Of a stretch of 29,706 nucleotides of DNA, positions 7,297 through 16,325 are shown in pieces. The translations under genes and the position numbers were made by a program. The notes beneath the pieces were generated by a model, which saw nothing but the letters and a program-made list of their open reading frames with translations, was not told the DNA's origin and did not search any database. Source of the stretch: MAG-120531 sp963934855. Its GTDB lineage: Bacteria; Bacteroidota; Bacteroidia; Flavobacteriales; Flavobacteriaceae. Every line of letters starts with the position of its first letter. Position 1 is the stretch's first letter. The stretch covers positions 1-29,706 of the forward strand of contig CAWWAC010000022.1 of assembly GCA_963934855.1 (NCBI GenBank), written 5' to 3'.

Positions 7297-8253
7297 ATGC
7301 ATATATTGAGCATTATATGGAACCCCAATGAAACCTTATTTTCAATTGTAGGGCTACAAATAAAATATTACAATCTTTTATGGATCACCGCCTTTGCACT
7401 GGGTTGGTATTTGATGAAACGTGTCTTTCTCTCTGAAAAAAAAACCCTTGAACAGCTAGATTCCCTATTTATACATACTGTATTATCTACCATGCTAGGC
7501 GCTAGGTTAGGCCATGTATTGTTTTATGACTGGGATTATTACAAAGACCACTTAGCAGAAATTCTACTTCCTATAAGAGAAAATGTAAATGGGACTATAT
7601 TTGGGATTATTAGAGGTTATGAATTTACTGGTTTTGCAGGTTTAGCAAGCCATGGAGCTGCTATTGGAATAATTATTGGCATGCTTATCTACATTAAAAA
7701 AAATCAAGACTTTAAACTACTCTGGCTCTTAGACAGATTGGTAGTCCCTGTATCACTAGGAGCTTTTTGCGTGAGACTAGGAAATTTCTTTAACTCAGAA
7801 ATTAACGGTAAAATTACTGATGAATCTTTTATTTTTGCTACTAAATTTGTGAGAGATTCTGACGATATGTCTCCCTATAAAGCCATGTCAATTACTGGAG
7901 AAAGAACTAAAGAAGCTGCTTATGCTACCCTAGAAAACAAAGCAGATTTTTCTCAATACCTAGACGCCATTCCTTTTAGACACCCTGCCCAACTATATGA
8001 GGGAATAGCCTACTTAGCCCTCTTTGGCTTGCTGTATTATATTTTCTGGAACACAGAGAAGAAAAACAAATCAGGCTTCTTATTTGGTGTCTTTTTTATA
8101 TTGCTATGGTCTACCCGTTTTGTTGTGGAGTTCTTTAAAAAGAGTCAGGGTGGTTTTGAAGAAAGTCTTGGTCTTTTATCTACAGGGCAGTGGCTGAGTA
8201 TTCCGTTTATTCTAATTGGTTTATTCTTTGTTTTAAGGCCTAGCACTAAATAA
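7297..8253 (+). CDS. lgt: Prolipoprotein diacylglyceryl transferase
   Basis: An inner-membrane enzyme that transfers diacylglycerol from phosphatidylglycerol to the lipobox cysteine of prolipoproteins. The 318 residues form several hydrophobic helices. Candidate counterparts of the E. coli key residues are visible: Tyr24/Tyr25, His119 (SHGAAIG), Arg160 and Asn163 with Glu168 in VRLGNFFNSE, and Arg274/Glu278 in TRFVVEFF. RHPAQLYEG (228-236) and GQWLSIP near the C terminus are family signatures. A loop of about 40 residues after residue 170 is longer than in E. coli. The gene ends in a strong bidirectional terminator shared with secDF. Its substrates would include the lipoproteins at 1761 and 16919. 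Confidence 0.97.
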   Translation: MHILSIIWNPNETLFSIVGLQIKYYNLLWITAFALGWYLMKRVFLSEKKTLEQLDSLFIHTVLSTMLGARLGHVLFYDWDYYKDHLAEILLPIRENVNGTIFGIIRGYEFTGFAGLASHGAAIGIIIGMLIYIKKNQDFKLLWLLDRLVVPVSLGAFCVRLGNFFNSEINGKITDESFIFATKFVRDSDDMSPYKAMSITGERTKEAAYATLENKADFSQYLDAIPFRHPAQLYEGIAYLALFGLLYYIFWNTEKKNKSGFLFGVFFILLWSTRFVVEFFKKSQGGFEESLGLLSTGQWLSIPFILIGLFFVLRPSTK

Positions 8254-8288
8254 AAAAAAAGGAGGCCTTCTGGCCTCCTTTTTTTTTT
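8252..8288. terminator. Bidirectional intrinsic terminator between lgt and secDF
   Basis: A perfect 16-bp stem: nine A plus GGAGGCC (8252-8267), loop TTCT, then GGCCTCC plus nine T (8272-8287). The T and A tracts serve both strands, so it can end lgt on plus and secDF on minus. The first A residues are part of the lgt stop codon. Confidence 0.92.
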
Positions 8289-8304
8289 ATAACACAATAA
8301 GTAA

Positions 8305-11247
8305 TTATTCGCCTATTTGAACTTTCTTCTTTAAGAAATCAAACATTACTGGCGTTGCAATGAAAAGAGAAGAGTAAGTACCTACTACCACTCCAATAAT
8401 CATAGCAAACATGAAACCTCTTAAAGATTCACCTCCAAATATAAAGATAGATAATAGCACTACTAAGGTAGTTAATGAGGTGTTTAAAGTACGGCTTAAA
8501 GTACTGTTAAGAGCTAAGTTGGTGTGCTCTCCAGACTTCCATCCTTTTTCTGCAACGATCTCCCTAATACGGTCAAATACAACCACAGTATCATTTAATG
8601 AATAACCAATTACAGTTAATATAGCTGCAATAAAAGCTTGGTCAATTTCCATGTTAAATGGCATATACTTACCAGCTAATGAGAAAATTCCAAGCACAAT
8701 AAGCACATCATGGAAAACTGCCACAACAGCACCTAAAGAGAACTGCCACTTTCTAAACCTTAATAGGATGTATAAAAACACCACTAATAAAGACCCTAAG
8801 ATAGCTAAGAATGCATTTTTCTTAATATCATCTGCAATGGTTGGACCCACCTTAGAAGATTGCATAATCCCAAAAGACCCAGAGCCTTCTCCTATAATAA
8901 AATCTTCATATGAAGAGCCAGCTGGCAGGTATTTCTGAAGGCTAGTGTATAATGAATTTTGAATTTCATTGTCTACTTCAATTCCTTCTACATCTACTTT
9001 ATAAGCGGTAGTTATTTTTACTTGGTTGTCATCTCCATAAGTCTTTACATTTGTTCCAGTTCCAAAAACATCTGACAACTGCGTAGATAACTCAGATGGA
9101 TTTACTGCCTTTTCAAAACGAACCGTATAAGAGCGTCCACCTATAAAATCTACCCCTTGTGGTAAGCCTTGAGTAAACAATGATCCAAGACTCACAAGTA
9201 AAAAAGCACCTGAAACCACATAGGCAATCTTTCTTTTTCCAAGGAAATCTACATTGGGCTTCTTAAATAAATTTTTAGTAATGGCAGTGCTTAAATCTAA
9301 GTTCTTCCCTTTGCGGTTTAAATATCCGTCTATAAGTAATCTAGTGATAAAGATAGCAGTGAAAAGAGAAGTGATAATACCAATTAATAAGGTAGTAGCA
9401 AATCCTTTAATTGGACCAGATCCGAAAATGAATAATATGATAGCCGTTAAACCTGTAGTAATGTTAGCATCTAAAATTGAAGAAAGTGCATTGCTAAAAC
9501 CATCTGCGATAGCTAATGTTTTTCCTTTCCCCTTAGCTAACTCCTCTTTAATACGCTCAAAAATAAGTACGTTAGCATCTACAGACATACCAATAGTAAG
9601 CACAATACCAGCAATTCCTGGCAATGTCAATACTGCATTTAAGCTCACCAATACACCAAAAATTAGTACAATGTTTAATAAGAGGGCTATATCTGCAAAA
9701 ACACCTGCCTTACCATAATAGAATATCATCCACAACAAAACCAACACCATGGCCAGTGCAAATGAGTTAAAACCGCTGTCAATAGCTTCTTGGCCTAATG
9801 ATGGACCTACTATGTCTGATTGAATGATTTCTGCTGAAGCTGGCAATTTACCTGCACGCAATACATTTGAAATATCCTTAGTTTCATTTACTGTAAAAGA
9901 ACCTGTAATTTCAGATCTACCGCCAGAAATTGGACCTGAAGACACTCCAGGAGCAGTATATACTTTGTTGTCTAAAACAATAGCAATACCTGTTTGGTTA
10001 TTAAAGGCGTCTCCCGTTAGTTTTTCCCACTCTTTAGCTCCCTTAGTATTCATAGTCATTGAAACTGCAGGGCGGCTAAATTGATCAAAATCATCGCGTG
10101 CGTCACTCACTACATCTCCACTAATACGGGGTGTATTGTCTCTATTAGATTTTAAGGCATATAAACCAACTACTTCCGAGTCTTGTGAAGGGCGTTCCCA
10201 CACAAATTTCACATTGGCTAATGCCGCAGGTAACAACCTGCGAATTTCTTTCATTCTAAGGTAAGATCCAACAGTAGCAGTATCTCTCACTGCAAATTTA
10301 AAAGTCTCATAACCCTGCCCTTGACCTCTAATGAGATCAATTAAAGGATTTTGTTGGTTGGTTAGAGAATCTTGAGCCACATCTGCCAGTAATGAATCTA
10401 TTTCAGAGGCTGGTTTTTGAATTTCCTTTTCTATTACCACAAGAGATTTTAAGCGCTCATTTGCAGCTACAAAAAAAGAAGCGATATCCTGATTGTTAGG
10501 TGGGTATGTTTCCCAAAACTCTAGTTGAGCAGTGCTAGACAATAAGTCTTTAGCTCTAGATATGTCTTTGGCTCCTGGTAATTCAACCAGAATTCTACCT
10601 GACTTTCCTTCTCTTTGAATATTGGGCTGTGTAACCCCAAAACCGTCTATACGTTCTCTTAATACCTCAAAAGCAGAAACAATAGACTCATCTATTTTCT
10701 GAAGTAAAACTGGTTTTACCTCATCATCTGTCATTTGAAAGTTTATCACATCACTTAAGGTCTTGTTGGCAAAGATAGAAGGGTCTGCCAATTTAGTATC
10801 TCCTTTAATATTGTCAAAAGATTCGAAGAATAAATTAATATAGGTATCATCACTGTTCTTTGAAGCTATATCAGCATCTGCAAGTGCTTTATTAAAAACA
10901 GGATTTTTAGAGTTATTAGAAAGGCCTTTTAAAATATCTTTTACAGAAATCTGCAAGGTTACGTTAATACCCCCTTTAAGGTCTAAACCTTTGTTAAGCT
11001 CTTTTTTCTTTGCGTCTGAATAGCTAGTAAATCCAAAAATTGAATTGGAACCCACAGAATCTAAAAATGCTGTTTCTACCGCAGCTCTTTTAGCTAAGTA
11101 ATCATTTTCAGTGTCTGCAACCTTAGCGGCAGCAAAAGTTACTGAATCTTGTTCTACCTTACTGGTTATGAAAGTAAAAGATAGCTGGTAAATACTCACT
11201 ATCCCGAATAAAAAAGCAAAAAGCTTTATAAGTCCTTTATTTTGCAT
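8305..11247 (-). CDS. secDF: Fused protein translocase subunit SecDF
   Basis: SecD and SecF joined in one 980-residue polypeptide, the usual arrangement in Bacteroidota. It uses the proton gradient to pull exported proteins across the inner membrane after SecA/SecYEG. The SecD half has an N-terminal helix (about 6-28), GLDLKGG (87-93), a large periplasmic region to about 490, and a membrane block with GMSVDANVLIFERIKEE; Asp557 corresponds to the essential proton-path Asp of Thermus SecDF. The SecF half starts near residue 668, with GVDFIGG (698-704) and NDTVVVFDRIRE (885-896). The periplasmic part of SecD carries an insert around residues 110-190. It has its own strong promoter (11287-11317) and a shared terminator with lgt. 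Confidence 0.98.
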   Translation of the reverse strand: MQNKGLIKLFAFLFGIVSIYQLSFTFITSKVEQDSVTFAAAKVADTENDYLAKRAAVETAFLDSVGSNSIFGFTSYSDAKKKELNKGLDLKGGINVTLQISVKDILKGLSNNSKNPVFNKALADADIASKNSDDTYINLFFESFDNIKGDTKLADPSIFANKTLSDVINFQMTDDEVKPVLLQKIDESIVSAFEVLRERIDGFGVTQPNIQREGKSGRILVELPGAKDISRAKDLLSSTAQLEFWETYPPNNQDIASFFVAANERLKSLVVIEKEIQKPASEIDSLLADVAQDSLTNQQNPLIDLIRGQGQGYETFKFAVRDTATVGSYLRMKEIRRLLPAALANVKFVWERPSQDSEVVGLYALKSNRDNTPRISGDVVSDARDDFDQFSRPAVSMTMNTKGAKEWEKLTGDAFNNQTGIAIVLDNKVYTAPGVSSGPISGGRSEITGSFTVNETKDISNVLRAGKLPASAEIIQSDIVGPSLGQEAIDSGFNSFALAMVLVLLWMIFYYGKAGVFADIALLLNIVLIFGVLVSLNAVLTLPGIAGIVLTIGMSVDANVLIFERIKEELAKGKGKTLAIADGFSNALSSILDANITTGLTAIILFIFGSGPIKGFATTLLIGIITSLFTAIFITRLLIDGYLNRKGKNLDLSTAITKNLFKKPNVDFLGKRKIAYVVSGAFLLVSLGSLFTQGLPQGVDFIGGRSYTVRFEKAVNPSELSTQLSDVFGTGTNVKTYGDDNQVKITTAYKVDVEGIEVDNEIQNSLYTSLQKYLPAGSSYEDFIIGEGSGSFGIMQSSKVGPTIADDIKKNAFLAILGSLLVVFLYILLRFRKWQFSLGAVVAVFHDVLIVLGIFSLAGKYMPFNMEIDQAFIAAILTVIGYSLNDTVVVFDRIREIVAEKGWKSGEHTNLALNSTLSRTLNTSLTTLVVLLSIFIFGGESLRGFMFAMIIGVVVGTYSSLFIATPVMFDFLKKKVQIGE

Positions 11248-11286
11248 TAGTTCAATTTGTTATTGTTGGTATTTTTAAATTGCGTG

Positions 11287-11317
11287 CAAATATATCATTT
11301 CCTATAGGATTTGACAA
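11287..11317 (-). promoter_or_regulatory. Consensus Bacteroidota promoter for secDF
   Basis: Read on the minus strand, TTG (11315-11317) is separated by exactly 20 bp from TATATTTG (11287-11294). This is among the cleanest matches in the window to the TTG-N20-TAnnTTTG pattern. The -7 element lies 39 bp before the secDF start codon. Confidence 0.8.
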
Positions 11318-11345
11318 TAATTTGTTTTATTTCACAAAATAAACA

Positions 11346-11366
11346 AGCGCCCCATAAAGAGGCGCT
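11346..11366 (-). terminator. Probable terminator after mdh
   Basis: On the minus strand, AGCGCC, a 9-base loop and GGCGCT form a GC-rich 6-bp stem about 20 bp after the mdh stop, followed by the T-rich TGTTTATTTTG. It separates the gyrB-mdh unit from the secDF promoter. Confidence 0.6.
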
Positions 11367-11386
11367 CCCAAATCTGGTTATGTATT

Positions 11387-12313
11387 TTATATCTCTAAAA
11401 GGTTGTTTGTGTTTCTCACACCTTCTGCGCTCTCTAAAAATTTAGCCTTTTCAGCAGCGTCTAAAGGTATTTCTATGATTTGTTCAATTCCGTTCTTACC
11501 TAATAGCACAGGGACTCCAATACAGATGTCTGAAAGACCGTATTCCCCATCTAAAAAGGTAGCACATGGAAACATTTTTTTATGGTCACAAACAATGGCC
11601 TGAGCCATAGCAGAAACGGCAGCACCTGGCGCATACCATGCAGAAGTTCCCAACAATTTAGTGAGCGTAGCCCCACCAACTTTAGTGTCTTCTACTACCT
11701 CCTCTAAGCGCTCTTTAGAAATAAAATTAGATACGGGTACTGAGTTTCTGGTTGCCAAACGGCTTAAAGGAACCATTCCCGTGTCTGAATGACCTCCAAC
11801 AACCATTCCGTCCACATCAGATATAGGAGCTCCTAATGCCTCTGCCAATCTGTATTTAAATCTAGCACTGTCTAAAGCACCACCCATTCCAATAATTCTA
11901 TGCTTAGCTATGCCTGTGGCCTTATGTACCAAATAGGTCATGGTATCCATTGGGTTACTCACCACCATAATAATAACTTCTGGAGAATATTTTAAAATGC
12001 TCTGAGCTACTGTCTTCACAATTCCAGCATTAATTCCGATAAGCTCTTCTCTGGTCATTCCAGGTTTTCTTGGAATACCAGAGGTAATAATAGCCAAATG
12101 AGAACCAGCAGTCTTACTGTAATCTCCTGTAGTTCCTGTAATCTTGGTGTCAAATCCATTTAAAGAAGCCGTTTGCATGAGGTCCATTGCTTTTCCTTCT
12201 GCGTATCCTTCTTTGATGTCAACTAAAACAACCTCTGATGCAAAATCTTTAATGGCAATGTACTCTGCACAACTTGCACCCACAGCACCTGCTCCTACTA
12301 CTGTAATCTTCAT
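11387..12313 (-). CDS. mdh: Malate dehydrogenase (NAD)
   Basis: Interconverts malate and oxaloacetate in the TCA cycle. The 308-residue protein belongs to the LDH-like MDH group. It has the Rossmann GAGAVG (7-12) with Asp32 at the strand-2 end, which favours NAD over NADP. The substrate loop PRKPGMTR carries Arg82 and Arg88, the arginine pattern of malate rather than lactate enzymes. The catalytic pair is Asp148 and His175 (GGHSDTGMVPL), with Arg151 nearby. It starts 38 bp after the gyrB stop with no clear terminator between, so it is probably transcribed with gyrB. A GC-rich hairpin follows it. Confidence 0.97.
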   Translation of the reverse strand: MKITVVGAGAVGASCAEYIAIKDFASEVVLVDIKEGYAEGKAMDLMQTASLNGFDTKITGTTGDYSKTAGSHLAIITSGIPRKPGMTREELIGINAGIVKTVAQSILKYSPEVIIMVVSNPMDTMTYLVHKATGIAKHRIIGMGGALDSARFKYRLAEALGAPISDVDGMVVGGHSDTGMVPLSRLATRNSVPVSNFISKERLEEVVEDTKVGGATLTKLLGTSAWYAPGAAVSAMAQAIVCDHKKMFPCATFLDGEYGLSDICIGVPVLLGKNGIEQIIEIPLDAAEKAKFLESAEGVRNTNNLLEI

Positions 12314-12351
12314 TCTAATATACTTTATTAATTAGGTTTATAAATGTACTC

Positions 12352-14292
12352 TTATGCGTCAATATTTGCATAAACAGCATTTTTTTCAATAAATTCTTTT
12401 CTTGGCGGCACCTCATCTCCCATTAGCATTGAGAAAGTTCTGTCTGTCTCAGTAGCATTGGTAATGATGATTTGTCTAAGAGTCCTAAATTCAGGATTCA
12501 TAGTAGTATCCCACAACTGTTCAGCATTCATCTCTCCAAGTCCTTTATATCTTTGGATACTTACAGATCCGTTGTACTCAGTTGCTATGGCGTCTCTTTC
12601 TTTGTCATTCCAAGCATAGCGTTTCTTAGTTCCCTTTTTTACTAAATAAAGCGGTGGCGTAGCAATATATATATGACCTCCATCTATGAGTTCACGCATA
12701 TAACGAAAAAAGAAAGTCAAGATCAATGTTTCAATATGACTTCCGTCTACATCGGCATCACACATAATAACTACTTTGTGATATCTTAATTTACTTAAAT
12801 TCAATGCCTTAGAATCTTCTTCTGTCCCAATTGTTACCCCTAAAGCAGTATAAATATTTTTAATTTCCTCGTTGTCAAAAACCCGGTGTTGCATGGCTTT
12901 TTCTACATTTAGTATCTTTCCACGCAAAGGTAAAATGGCTTGAAACTTTCTGTCTCTACCTTGCTTGGCTGTTCCCCCTGCAGAATCTCCCTCTACTAAA
13001 AACACCTCACATAAACTAGGATCTTGCTCTGAGCAGTCAGATAATTTTCCTGGAAGTCCACCAATGCTCATTACGGTCTTGCGCTGTACCATCTCACGTG
13101 CTTTGTTGGCAGCGTGTCTGGCTTGAGCGGCAAGCACTACTTTTTGAACAATAATCTTTGCATCGTCTGGATTTTCTTCTAAATAATCTGCTAGCATTTC
13201 AGAAACTGCCTGGCTTACAGCGGCAGTAACATCCCTATTCCCCAATTTAGTTTTAGTTTGCCCTTCAAACTGAGGCTCCGCCACTTTTACAGAAATAATT
13301 GCCGTAAGCCCTTCTCTAAAATCGTCTCCAGCAATCTCAAACTTTAGTTTATCTAACATCCCAGAAGCATCCGCGTACTTCTTAAGTGTGGTGGTAAGTC
13401 CCCTTCTAAAGCCTGCTAAGTGAGTTCCTCCTTCATGGGTGTTTATGTTGTTTACATAAGAATGTAAGTTTTCTGTGTATGAGGTGTTGTAAACCATAGC
13501 CACCTCTACAGGGATGCCATTTTTTTCACCTTCTATAGAAATGACATTTTTAGTGAGTTGTTCTCTATTACTGTCTAAGAATTTAATAAATTCCTTAAGA
13601 CCTTCTTCTGAGCAAAATACCTCTTGAACGTATTGCCCTTTGTCATCTTTATGGCGCTTGTCAGTAATGGTGAGGGTTACTCCTTTATTGAGGTATGACA
13701 ATTCTCTCATTCTATAAGAAAGGGTGTCATAGCTGTACTCTATAGTTTGCGTAAAAATAGTAGGGTCTGGCCAAAAAGTAACCGCAGTCCCTCTTTTATC
13801 TGTCTCTCCAACAGGCTTTGCAGGGTACATAGCTTTTCCTCTTTCATATTCTTGCTCCCAAATTTTACCGTCAATATAAACGGTGGCTTTTAAATGTACA
13901 GAAAGTGCGTTCACACAAGAAACACCCACCCCGTGTAGCCCACCAGAAACCTTATAAGAGTCTTTATCAAATTTACCTCCAGCACCAATTTTAGTCATCA
14001 CTACCTCTAGAGCAGAAACACCTTCTTTTTTATGTATGCCCACCGGTATACCCCTTCCATTATCTGTAACAGAAATGGAGTTGTCTTCATTTATATCCAC
14101 AGTGATGGTGTCACAATAACCCCCCATAGCTTCATCTATTGAGTTATCTACCACTTCGTATACAAGATGGTGTAACCCTCTGGTCCCTATATCTCCAATA
14201 TACATAGAGGGCCGCATTCTCACATGCTCCATTCCTTCAAGGGCTTGAATGCTATCTGCAGAATAATTCTTTTTTTCTAGTTCTTCACTCAT
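12352..14292 (-). CDS. gyrB: DNA gyrase subunit B
   Basis: The ATPase subunit of gyrase, which introduces negative supercoils. The GHKL ATPase domain shows VVDNSIDEA (47-55), DNGRGIP (77-83) and GGLHGVG (117-123). The Toprim domain shows EGDSAGG (434-440), PLRGK (455-459) and DADVDGSH (512-519), and QRYKGLGEMN (580-589) is the C-terminal signature. At 646 residues it lacks the large insert of E. coli GyrB, as usual for this phylum. ParE is the main alternative; the length and strong GyrB-like motifs favour GyrB. A TATATTTG element lies 41 bp upstream, and mdh follows closely. Confidence 0.95.
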   Translation of the reverse strand: MSEELEKKNYSADSIQALEGMEHVRMRPSMYIGDIGTRGLHHLVYEVVDNSIDEAMGGYCDTITVDINEDNSISVTDNGRGIPVGIHKKEGVSALEVVMTKIGAGGKFDKDSYKVSGGLHGVGVSCVNALSVHLKATVYIDGKIWEQEYERGKAMYPAKPVGETDKRGTAVTFWPDPTIFTQTIEYSYDTLSYRMRELSYLNKGVTLTITDKRHKDDKGQYVQEVFCSEEGLKEFIKFLDSNREQLTKNVISIEGEKNGIPVEVAMVYNTSYTENLHSYVNNINTHEGGTHLAGFRRGLTTTLKKYADASGMLDKLKFEIAGDDFREGLTAIISVKVAEPQFEGQTKTKLGNRDVTAAVSQAVSEMLADYLEENPDDAKIIVQKVVLAAQARHAANKAREMVQRKTVMSIGGLPGKLSDCSEQDPSLCEVFLVEGDSAGGTAKQGRDRKFQAILPLRGKILNVEKAMQHRVFDNEEIKNIYTALGVTIGTEEDSKALNLSKLRYHKVVIMCDADVDGSHIETLILTFFFRYMRELIDGGHIYIATPPLYLVKKGTKKRYAWNDKERDAIATEYNGSVSIQRYKGLGEMNAEQLWDTTMNPEFRTLRQIIITNATETDRTFSMLMGDEVPPRKEFIEKNAVYANIDA

Positions 14293-14332
14293 GAATCCTA
14301 AGCGTTTTGTGTTTATTTATTAAGCAATCCTA

Positions 14333-14340
14333 CAAATATA
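14333..14340 (-). promoter_or_regulatory. -7 element TATATTTG upstream of gyrB
   Basis: On the minus strand TATATTTG matches the consensus exactly, 41 bp before the gyrB ATG. No TTG lies at the expected -33 distance. A hairpin (14368-14388) sits a short way upstream. Confidence 0.6.
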
Positions 14341-14367
14341 ACTATTAGCCTATTAAATGAGTTCCTA

Positions 14368-14388
14368 TTAGGGTCTAGAACCCCCTAA
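14368..14388. repeat. Hairpin between asnB and the gyrB promoter
   Basis: TTAGGG (14368-14373) and CCCTAA (14383-14388) enclose a 9-base centre that can itself pair further. On the minus strand it lies about 50 bp after the asnB stop, without a T-run, so it is a weak terminator candidate. It also lies near the -35/-50 region of the gyrB promoter, where it could be a regulatory site. Confidence 0.4.
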
Positions 14389-14435
14389 GTTATTAACAAT
14401 TATTGTGAAAAATTGGACTTAATTTAACAAAAAAA

Positions 14436-16106
14436 CTATTTAGAATACGCGTCTGTATGCACTTTGGACACCGCCCTTCCAGAAGGGTCGTTCATATTTT
14501 TAAAAGAGATATCCCACTCTAAAGCTACTGGACTACTGCAGGCTACAGAAGGTACCGATGGCACACAAAGGGCAGCAGCATCTGAAGGGAAGTGACCCTC
14601 AAAAATAGAACGATAATAAAACTCTTCTTTGGAGCTTGGTGTCTGTAATGGAAATTTATATTTTGCATTGGCAAACTGTTCATCAGTAACCGCTTCTGCT
14701 ACTACTTCTTTAAGGGTGTCTATCCAGTTGTAGCCTACACCATCTGAAAATTGCTCTTTCTGACGCCACACCACGCTTTCAGGCAAATATGTTTCAAAAG
14801 CCTTGCGCACTACCCATTTTTCCATACGTACTCCGTCAATCATTTTATCATTGGGGTTTATACGCATGGCAACATCCATAAATTCCTTGTCTAAGAATGG
14901 CACCCTTCCTTCAATACCCCAAGCAGCCAATGACTTATTGGCACGAAGGCAGTCGTACATGTGAAGCTTATCTAGTTTACGAACCGTTTCTTCATGAAAG
15001 TCTTTGGCAGAAGGTGCTTTGTGAAAATAGAGGTACCCCCCAAAAAGTTCATCGGCGCCTTCGCCAGACAAGACCATTTTTATTCCCATAGACTTTATCA
15101 CTCTAGCCATTAAATACATTGGCGTAGAAGCTCTAATAGTTGTAATATCATAGGTTTCTAGATTATAGACTACGTCCTTTATTGCGTCTAAGCCTTCTTG
15201 AATTGTGAATTTAATTTCATGGTGAATGGTTCCAATATGTGCGGCTACTTTTTGAGCAGCAGCCAAATCTGGAGAACCTTCTAAGCCTACTGAAAAAGAA
15301 TGTAATTGAGGCCACCAAGCCTCTGTAGTATCTCCAGATTCTATTCTTTTTTGAGCATATTTTTTTGCAATGGCAGAAATCACAGAAGAATCCAAGCCAC
15401 CAGACAACAAAACCCCATAGGGTACGTCAGACATAAGCTGTCTATGTACAGCAGCCTCTAAGGCTACTCTAATATCCTCAATACTAGTGGTATTGTCTTT
15501 TACAGCCTTATAATCTGTCCAATCACGGCTGTACCAACGCACCATTTCTCCATTGCTAGAATGCATATAATGGCCGGGAGGGAATAGCTCAATTTTAGTA
15601 CAAACCCCTTCTAAAGCTTTTAATTCAGAAGCTACGTAAAAAGTGCCATTGGCATCCCAGCCAATATACAATGGGATAATTCCCATATGATCTCTGGCTA
15701 CAAAATAAGTGTCCTTTTTTGAATCGTAAATGGCAAAACCAAAAATACCATTTAACTCATCTAAAAAAGAGGTTCCTTTTTCTTGATACAAAGCCAAAAT
15801 TACTTCGCAATCTGACTGTGTTTTAAAATGATATTTTCCCTCAAACTGTTTTCTGAGTGCTTGGTGGTTGTAAATTTCACCATTCGCGGCTAAAACCAAT
15901 GTTCCGTCTTCATTGAGTAAGGGTTGCTTTCCAGAAGCAGGATCTACTATTGCCAAACGTTCGTGAGCCATAATAGCGCTTTCATTGCTGTATATTCCAC
16001 TCCAATCTGGCCCTCTATGGCGAATTTTCTTAGACATTTCTAATAGCTGGGGCCTCAAGGCCGATGCCGATTCTTTTAAATCAAAAGCACACACAATTCC
16101 ACACAT
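14436..16106 (-). CDS. asnB: Asparagine synthetase B, glutamine-hydrolysing
   Basis: Makes asparagine from aspartate, ATP and glutamine. At 556 residues it is nearly the length of E. coli AsnB. The start is fixed by MCGIV: after Met removal Cys2 becomes the N-terminal nucleophile of the class II glutaminase domain, with RGPD (31-34) and NGEIYN (75-80). The synthetase domain has the PP-loop SGGLDSS (235-241) and the GEGADELFGGY motif near residue 350. A Cys-containing C-terminal tail (CVPSVPSVACSS) is typical of the AsnB family. The gene starts a minus-strand run asnB-gyrB-mdh, with a 143-bp gap to gyrB. Its promoter is unclear: CATTTTTG (16133-16140) is one base off the -7 consensus. Confidence 0.97.
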   Translation of the reverse strand: MCGIVCAFDLKESASALRPQLLEMSKKIRHRGPDWSGIYSNESAIMAHERLAIVDPASGKQPLLNEDGTLVLAANGEIYNHQALRKQFEGKYHFKTQSDCEVILALYQEKGTSFLDELNGIFGFAIYDSKKDTYFVARDHMGIIPLYIGWDANGTFYVASELKALEGVCTKIELFPPGHYMHSSNGEMVRWYSRDWTDYKAVKDNTTSIEDIRVALEAAVHRQLMSDVPYGVLLSGGLDSSVISAIAKKYAQKRIESGDTTEAWWPQLHSFSVGLEGSPDLAAAQKVAAHIGTIHHEIKFTIQEGLDAIKDVVYNLETYDITTIRASTPMYLMARVIKSMGIKMVLSGEGADELFGGYLYFHKAPSAKDFHEETVRKLDKLHMYDCLRANKSLAAWGIEGRVPFLDKEFMDVAMRINPNDKMIDGVRMEKWVVRKAFETYLPESVVWRQKEQFSDGVGYNWIDTLKEVVAEAVTDEQFANAKYKFPLQTPSSKEEFYYRSIFEGHFPSDAAALCVPSVPSVACSSPVALEWDISFKNMNDPSGRAVSKVHTDAYSK

Positions 16107-16325
16107 AATCTCGGTTTTATTTATTTAGATTACAAAAATGTAGTATTAAGTTAATATATAAAACTATAATTGATATTTTAACTACAATCGTAAACATTTT
16201 AACCAATAATTATACCATATATAAACAAATAAGCCTTATTTAAGTCTATTAAGTATTCATTTGTAGGGATCCTTTTATAATTCATTAGAAATGTAGAACT
16301 TAGTCTGTAACTTAAACCTATTAAA
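16107..16325. other. AT-rich divergent intergenic region
   Basis: The longest gap between genes in the window. It must hold the promoters of asnB (minus) and the DUF2911 gene (plus). I find only one-mismatch -7 candidates: CATTTTTG on minus at 16133-16140 and TTCATTTG on plus at 16256-16263. No open frame, tRNA or strong inverted repeat is evident. Confidence 0.6.

Noticed and set aside
9254..9718. 154-codon plus-strand frame antisense to secDF
   Set aside because: It mirrors the hydrophobic transmembrane coding region of secDF, which itself shows strong family motifs. No independent promoter is seen.
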